From Craspedostauros australis (lineage: Eukaryota; Bacillariophyta; Bacillariophyceae; Mastogloiales; Achnanthaceae), in assembly GCA_026770025.1 (NCBI GenBank), contig JAMXDE010000006.1:1921001-1985000 (forward strand): 64,000 nt of DNA. The letters run 5' to 3'. Position 1 is the first letter of the stretch, and each line of letters starts with the position of its first letter. The notes under the pieces were generated by a model. It searched no databases. It was not told the DNA's origin and worked only from the letters and a program-made list of their open reading frames with translations. Below are positions 61,901-64,000 of this stretch, one piece after another. The translations under genes were made by a program, and so were the position numbers.

Positions 61901-64000
61901 GTGCAAGACGACAATGAGGCATACTACACGGAGAAAGCGGAAAAGTGGGCCGACAAGGTGCGGCGAAGTCGAATGCTAAGGACCCACGCGTGGATTGCCA
62001 TGAAGGCTACCATCTGGAAAACTCTGGAGTATCCATTGACCAGTTCCACATTCACGAAGGACACCACAGAGAGAATCATGAGGCCAGCGCTCCAGGCGGC
62101 GTTGCCGGCGGCCGGAGTCCAACGCAACATGTCGCGAAGGATAGTGTTTGGGTCCCTCGAACGTTTCGGTTTGGGAGTGCAGCACCTCTACTATGTGCAG
62201 ATCACAAAGCACCTCGAAATGCTCGCCAGGCACTGGGGGCAGCACACCCTCACTGGAAAGCTCATGAGGACCTCGCTGGAGATCATGACATTGCAGGTAG
62301 GAATGCCAGAGGTATTCCAACAGGACCCAGCGCAGTGGGAGCATCTAGCGACGGACTCGTGGACAAAGGCGGTATGGCAAGAAGCAGCAAGGGTGGGCAT
62401 AACCGTGCAGTGGGAGCAAAGGATACTGCATGCCCCTCAAGAACATGACGCGCCAATCATGGAGCGTGTCAGAGCCCTTCAACTTGGCAGGAAAGTCGAG
62501 CTCGCCATCAACCTGTGCCGCATCAAAAAGAGGGTCTTCTGGATGTCGGATATCACAGCGGTGGACGGAGAGCGTCTCCACCCGGCCGTGGGGAGTCCGG
62601 AGCCCATCCCGTTCAGAGCATCCCGAATGGCATGGCCACCGATAGGTTCAGTGAGTCCGGCCAACTGGAAGCAATGGGGTCAGGCCGTTCGAAGGCTGTT
62701 CCAGGTCTCCAGAACAAGCACCGCCCGGCTGGCCCGTCCGTTGGGCAAGTGGAGGCAATATTCGTCGCAGGTGCCGTTGGTTTTGTGGGATCCAGGAAGT
62801 GATCGCCTCTCAATGCGCGAGCAACCCGGGTCGTGCCTCCGGCGAGTTCCACGGAGACGGCGCGCCAAACTCTACGAGCCATCAGATGGAGCAGTGGGAG
62901 CGGCAACGCATATCGTCGATGGATATATGGCAGGAGATCGGATAGTGGTTACGGGAGCAGGAGAAGGCTTGCAGGCGGCGCATACCGACGAGGTGACGAT
63001 GGACCAGCTGCTGCGAGAAATGCCAAGGTCAACAAAATGGTCAATGCAACGCTACGAAAAGACAGGTGACTGGGCAACGGTAGCAGAGTCCATACGGAAA
63101 GGTTCAGCGGTGGCCTGCAGTGACGGCTCAGTGGCGGAAGGGAAAGGGGCGTCTGGGGCGATCATCCTGGCAGAGCATGAAGGTCGCGGAGCACAGCTGC
63201 TCGTCCTCAATCTGGCGCCAGCGACAAACGAAGTCATGCAGTCGCAGCGGGCAGAGCTGGCTGGCATATACGGCGTGCTGGTAATGCTCAGCGCAATATG
63301 CACGGCATACGGGGTCGTCGACGGAGCAGTGGTTCTTGGATGTGACAACCTGGGAGCTCTCAAAGCCCTGGATCATGAGTGGGCTCTGTCCCCCACGTCC
63401 ACAGATGCCGACCTGCAGAGGGCGGTCCGGACGTTGAGCGTCGCGATACCCATCAAAATCCATGGACGCCATGTGAAAGGACATCAAGACGACAAAGCAG
63501 GATGGAGCTCCCTGGACCGGTGGGCGAGAATGAACGTGGTGGCAGACAAGTTGGCCCGAATAGCGCGGGAGTCGATCCCGGCGAGCGAGACCCACAGTGG
63601 GCACATCCACGGGGAGCATGTTTCCTTCGTCTCACTTGGCAAAATCACCAGGATCACGTACTCGGCGGTGTCGCGAGGTCCAATATGCGATGGCATGGTT
63701 CACGTCCTCCGGAGAGGAGTGGTGCGGCGGCCGGAGCAAGTTGAGTGGGAGGTTATCGGCCGGTCCTTGCGAGAGCTGGGTCAGGTCAAGCGGCTTCTCA
63801 CGACCAAGCTTGTTACCGGCGAAGCGCCCATGGGCAAGCGCATGAAGCAGTGGGGTTTGCGGAAGTCCGATCTGTGTCCTAGTTGTGGCAAGCAGGAAGA
63901 CGCGAAACACTTCTGGCATTGCCCGGGAGCAGACAGGCTTGGGGTTTCGAAGCGGCGTCTTCGTGAACTCGGCGGATGGCTGCGAGGTTACCCAACGGCA
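58901..64000 (+). CDS. LINE2 ORF2: endonuclease, reverse transcriptase, RNase H, zinc finger (C-terminus off-window)
   Basis: I read this frame codon by codon to position 64000 and found no stop (about 1,700 codons). The open frame begins at 58769, overlaps the end of ORF1 by 170 nt in the +1 frame, and has no ATG before 59228, inside the endonuclease; LINE1 has an ATG where LINE2 has CTG (58901). Endonuclease: LRIAALNVGCLQ, LLSEIG, VGGDINMPVARS, WDHRTAW (59080-59860). RT: TTSGPSGLHFGLWKAN, CSNDAKSCYDRMAHV, GLLQGLGISPAGW, CFSFVDDTDLIHS (60850-61620). RNase H: VACSDGSVAEGKGASGAI, QRAELAGIYGVL, LGCDNLGALKAL, GRHVKGHQDD (63105-63500). Zinc finger: CPSCGKQEDAKHFWHC (63885-63932). All catalytic residues expected are present, so this copy may still be able to supply enzyme. 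Confidence 0.92.
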   Translation, partial: MPQARVGARIKNKARLGAGEASPTTPASLTDATPEEGRQEGHNLHDRHWGDSPRTKSSSVLRIAALNVGCLQAGSKHWKNDDLWQWVKQKKFDVALLSEIGVNWSKVGKMNSWKARSSKHVHTERHALAYNEREKLGGIRQWGGTACTIIGNVTGRYKSLANDPRKLGRWTSMAIRGRQDTTVRLVSVYVPSKGGQSAGTVYNQQASWLESQGIDTAPIELLIQDLETAIQEWRQDGEAVIVGGDINMPVARSRMATMMGRQHMKEAILSRHPQAPGISTNVRANSDRVIDGIWVPASVQVIRAGYSEFGMWDHRTAWIEISQESIFGSISKPTPKFEGRRVQLNRPVTVRKYKAEVRKQYHQAKIPQRIEELRAAIGAAHTITTGQATAMESIDRERMSIMLQAEKGARKIYTGQVPYSPEIKRRAMEKQFWNLAWKRRRGTKVSSRWYERAKKQAGITTRTATLNMDELEDKRRRAHARWKTAKKNALKHRQTFLQTRADEMAKAGNITSEAAIATIQKREEVVETFRAIRAAIGDHSSGKVMMVIANNAEGEEEVFEKEHAVIAQCMKANEAKYRQAYVTPLQSAAMEREMRKGGAQGIRQRYGHRLGQHEDALIQALAQAGTVPWEESDLEVTLESHQRLWAKAREKTTSGPSGLHFGLWKANAQCEQLAHIDATMREISLRTGYNLERWLVCTDVTLLKEPGNFRVSRFRTISLVEGDFNANLKWIGKVMMKHAEKHQMLPEEQYGSRKQRSAAEVSLNNRMTDDIVRMTASPSCICSNDAKSCYDRMAHVPLELRMQHLGVPTTVSRSVTSAIQSMQHHVLTGFGKSSRTYPRRGTKLQGLLQGLGISPAGWVAMSSPIMQAMAAKGYGFSTTSPITAKETKLVCFSFVDDTDLIHSVQADVNDPEACTAEVQCVVDSWEGMLRATGGALEPRKSYWYLMVFKWDGSQWQYKRIDEQPGDISIRQPDSQQRATLLRLQVDQARKALGVMVRHDGVQDDNEAYYTEKAEKWADKVRRSRMLRTHAWIAMKATIWKTLEYPLTSSTFTKDTTERIMRPALQAALPAAGVQRNMSRRIVFGSLERFGLGVQHLYYVQITKHLEMLARHWGQHTLTGKLMRTSLEIMTLQVGMPEVFQQDPAQWEHLATDSWTKAVWQEAARVGITVQWEQRILHAPQEHDAPIMERVRALQLGRKVELAINLCRIKKRVFWMSDITAVDGERLHPAVGSPEPIPFRASRMAWPPIGSVSPANWKQWGQAVRRLFQVSRTSTARLARPLGKWRQYSSQVPLVLWDPGSDRLSMREQPGSCLRRVPRRRRAKLYEPSDGAVGAATHIVDGYMAGDRIVVTGAGEGLQAAHTDEVTMDQLLREMPRSTKWSMQRYEKTGDWATVAESIRKGSAVACSDGSVAEGKGASGAIILAEHEGRGAQLLVLNLAPATNEVMQSQRAELAGIYGVLVMLSAICTAYGVVDGAVVLGCDNLGALKALDHEWALSPTSTDADLQRAVRTLSVAIPIKIHGRHVKGHQDDKAGWSSLDRWARMNVVADKLARIARESIPASETHSGHIHGEHVSFVSLGKITRITYSAVSRGPICDGMVHVLRRGVVRRPEQVEWEVIGRSLRELGQVKRLLTTKLVTGEAPMGKRMKQWGLRKSDLCPSCGKQEDAKHFWHCPGADRLGVSKRRLRELGGWLRGYPTA

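Larger units (their letters stand above)
55625..64000 (+). mobile_element. Non-LTR retrotransposon LINE2, continues past right edge
   Basis: Close relative of LINE1 in the opposite orientation. It has an A/C-rich 5' leader (about 55625-55754), ORF1 (55755-58938) interrupted by a solo copia LTR, and ORF2 open from 58769 to the edge. Unlike LINE1 it is not truncated within ORF1, and its only visible lesion is the LTR. The 5' junction is placed where piggyBac homology ends and is uncertain by some tens of bases. Confidence 0.9.

Overview
The window is transposon-dominated nuclear DNA of a eukaryote. The best guess is a diatom or close stramenopile. Ty1/copia elements encode gag and pol in one long open frame with two CCHC knuckles, the LINEs have an FVDD reverse transcriptase with a C-terminal RNase H, and PIF/Harbinger, piggyBac-like and other DDE transposase relics are mixed in. 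The two ordinary genes look intronless. This taxonomic call is inference from element types, not from a marker gene. No tRNA, rRNA, CRISPR or bacterial-style operon was recognised.

Layout from left to right. 1-5554: copia element A1 (minus, continues past the left edge), with its ORF open from 4696 to position 2; it has inserted into a DDE-transposase-like gene (5555-8042, minus). 8898-9938: an NAD-dependent epimerase-like host gene. 10713-20207: a 5'-truncated LINE (LINE1, minus) with a perfect 10-bp target duplication, itself split by a 2.7-kb TA-flanked inverted-repeat element (12143-14839). 20327-21493: a membrane-anchored methyltransferase-like host gene. 22257-26164: a two-gene PIF/Harbinger unit (transposase plus Myb/SANT protein, converging) between perfect 32-bp inverted repeats. 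26248-26454: a GACCGGACA minisatellite. 28330-29060: a dead DDE transposase.

29075-54993 is a head-to-tail and inverted pile of four copia elements: A2 (minus, lacks its 5' end), B (minus, both LTRs), C (plus, most of its 5' LTR missing) and D (plus, lacks its 5' third). Every truncation falls exactly on the LTR edge of a neighbour, and the 5-bp flanks of B do not match. This suggests ectopic recombination between B-family copies rather than simple nesting. B and D form a 4.75-kb inverted repeat. C and D belong to different families, yet both carry Glu-to-Lys at the RNase H catalytic glutamate.

54994-55624 is a piggyBac-like relic cut on both sides. 55625-64000 is a second LINE (LINE2, plus) whose ORF2 (endonuclease, reverse transcriptase, RNase H, zinc finger) is open to the right edge. 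Its ORF1 is interrupted only by a solo copia LTR with a 6-bp target duplication. ORF2 lies +1 to ORF1 and has no ATG ahead of its endonuclease domain.

The two host genes, both on the minus strand, now lie about 10 kb apart because LINE1 inserted between them. Everything else is mobile DNA or its debris.
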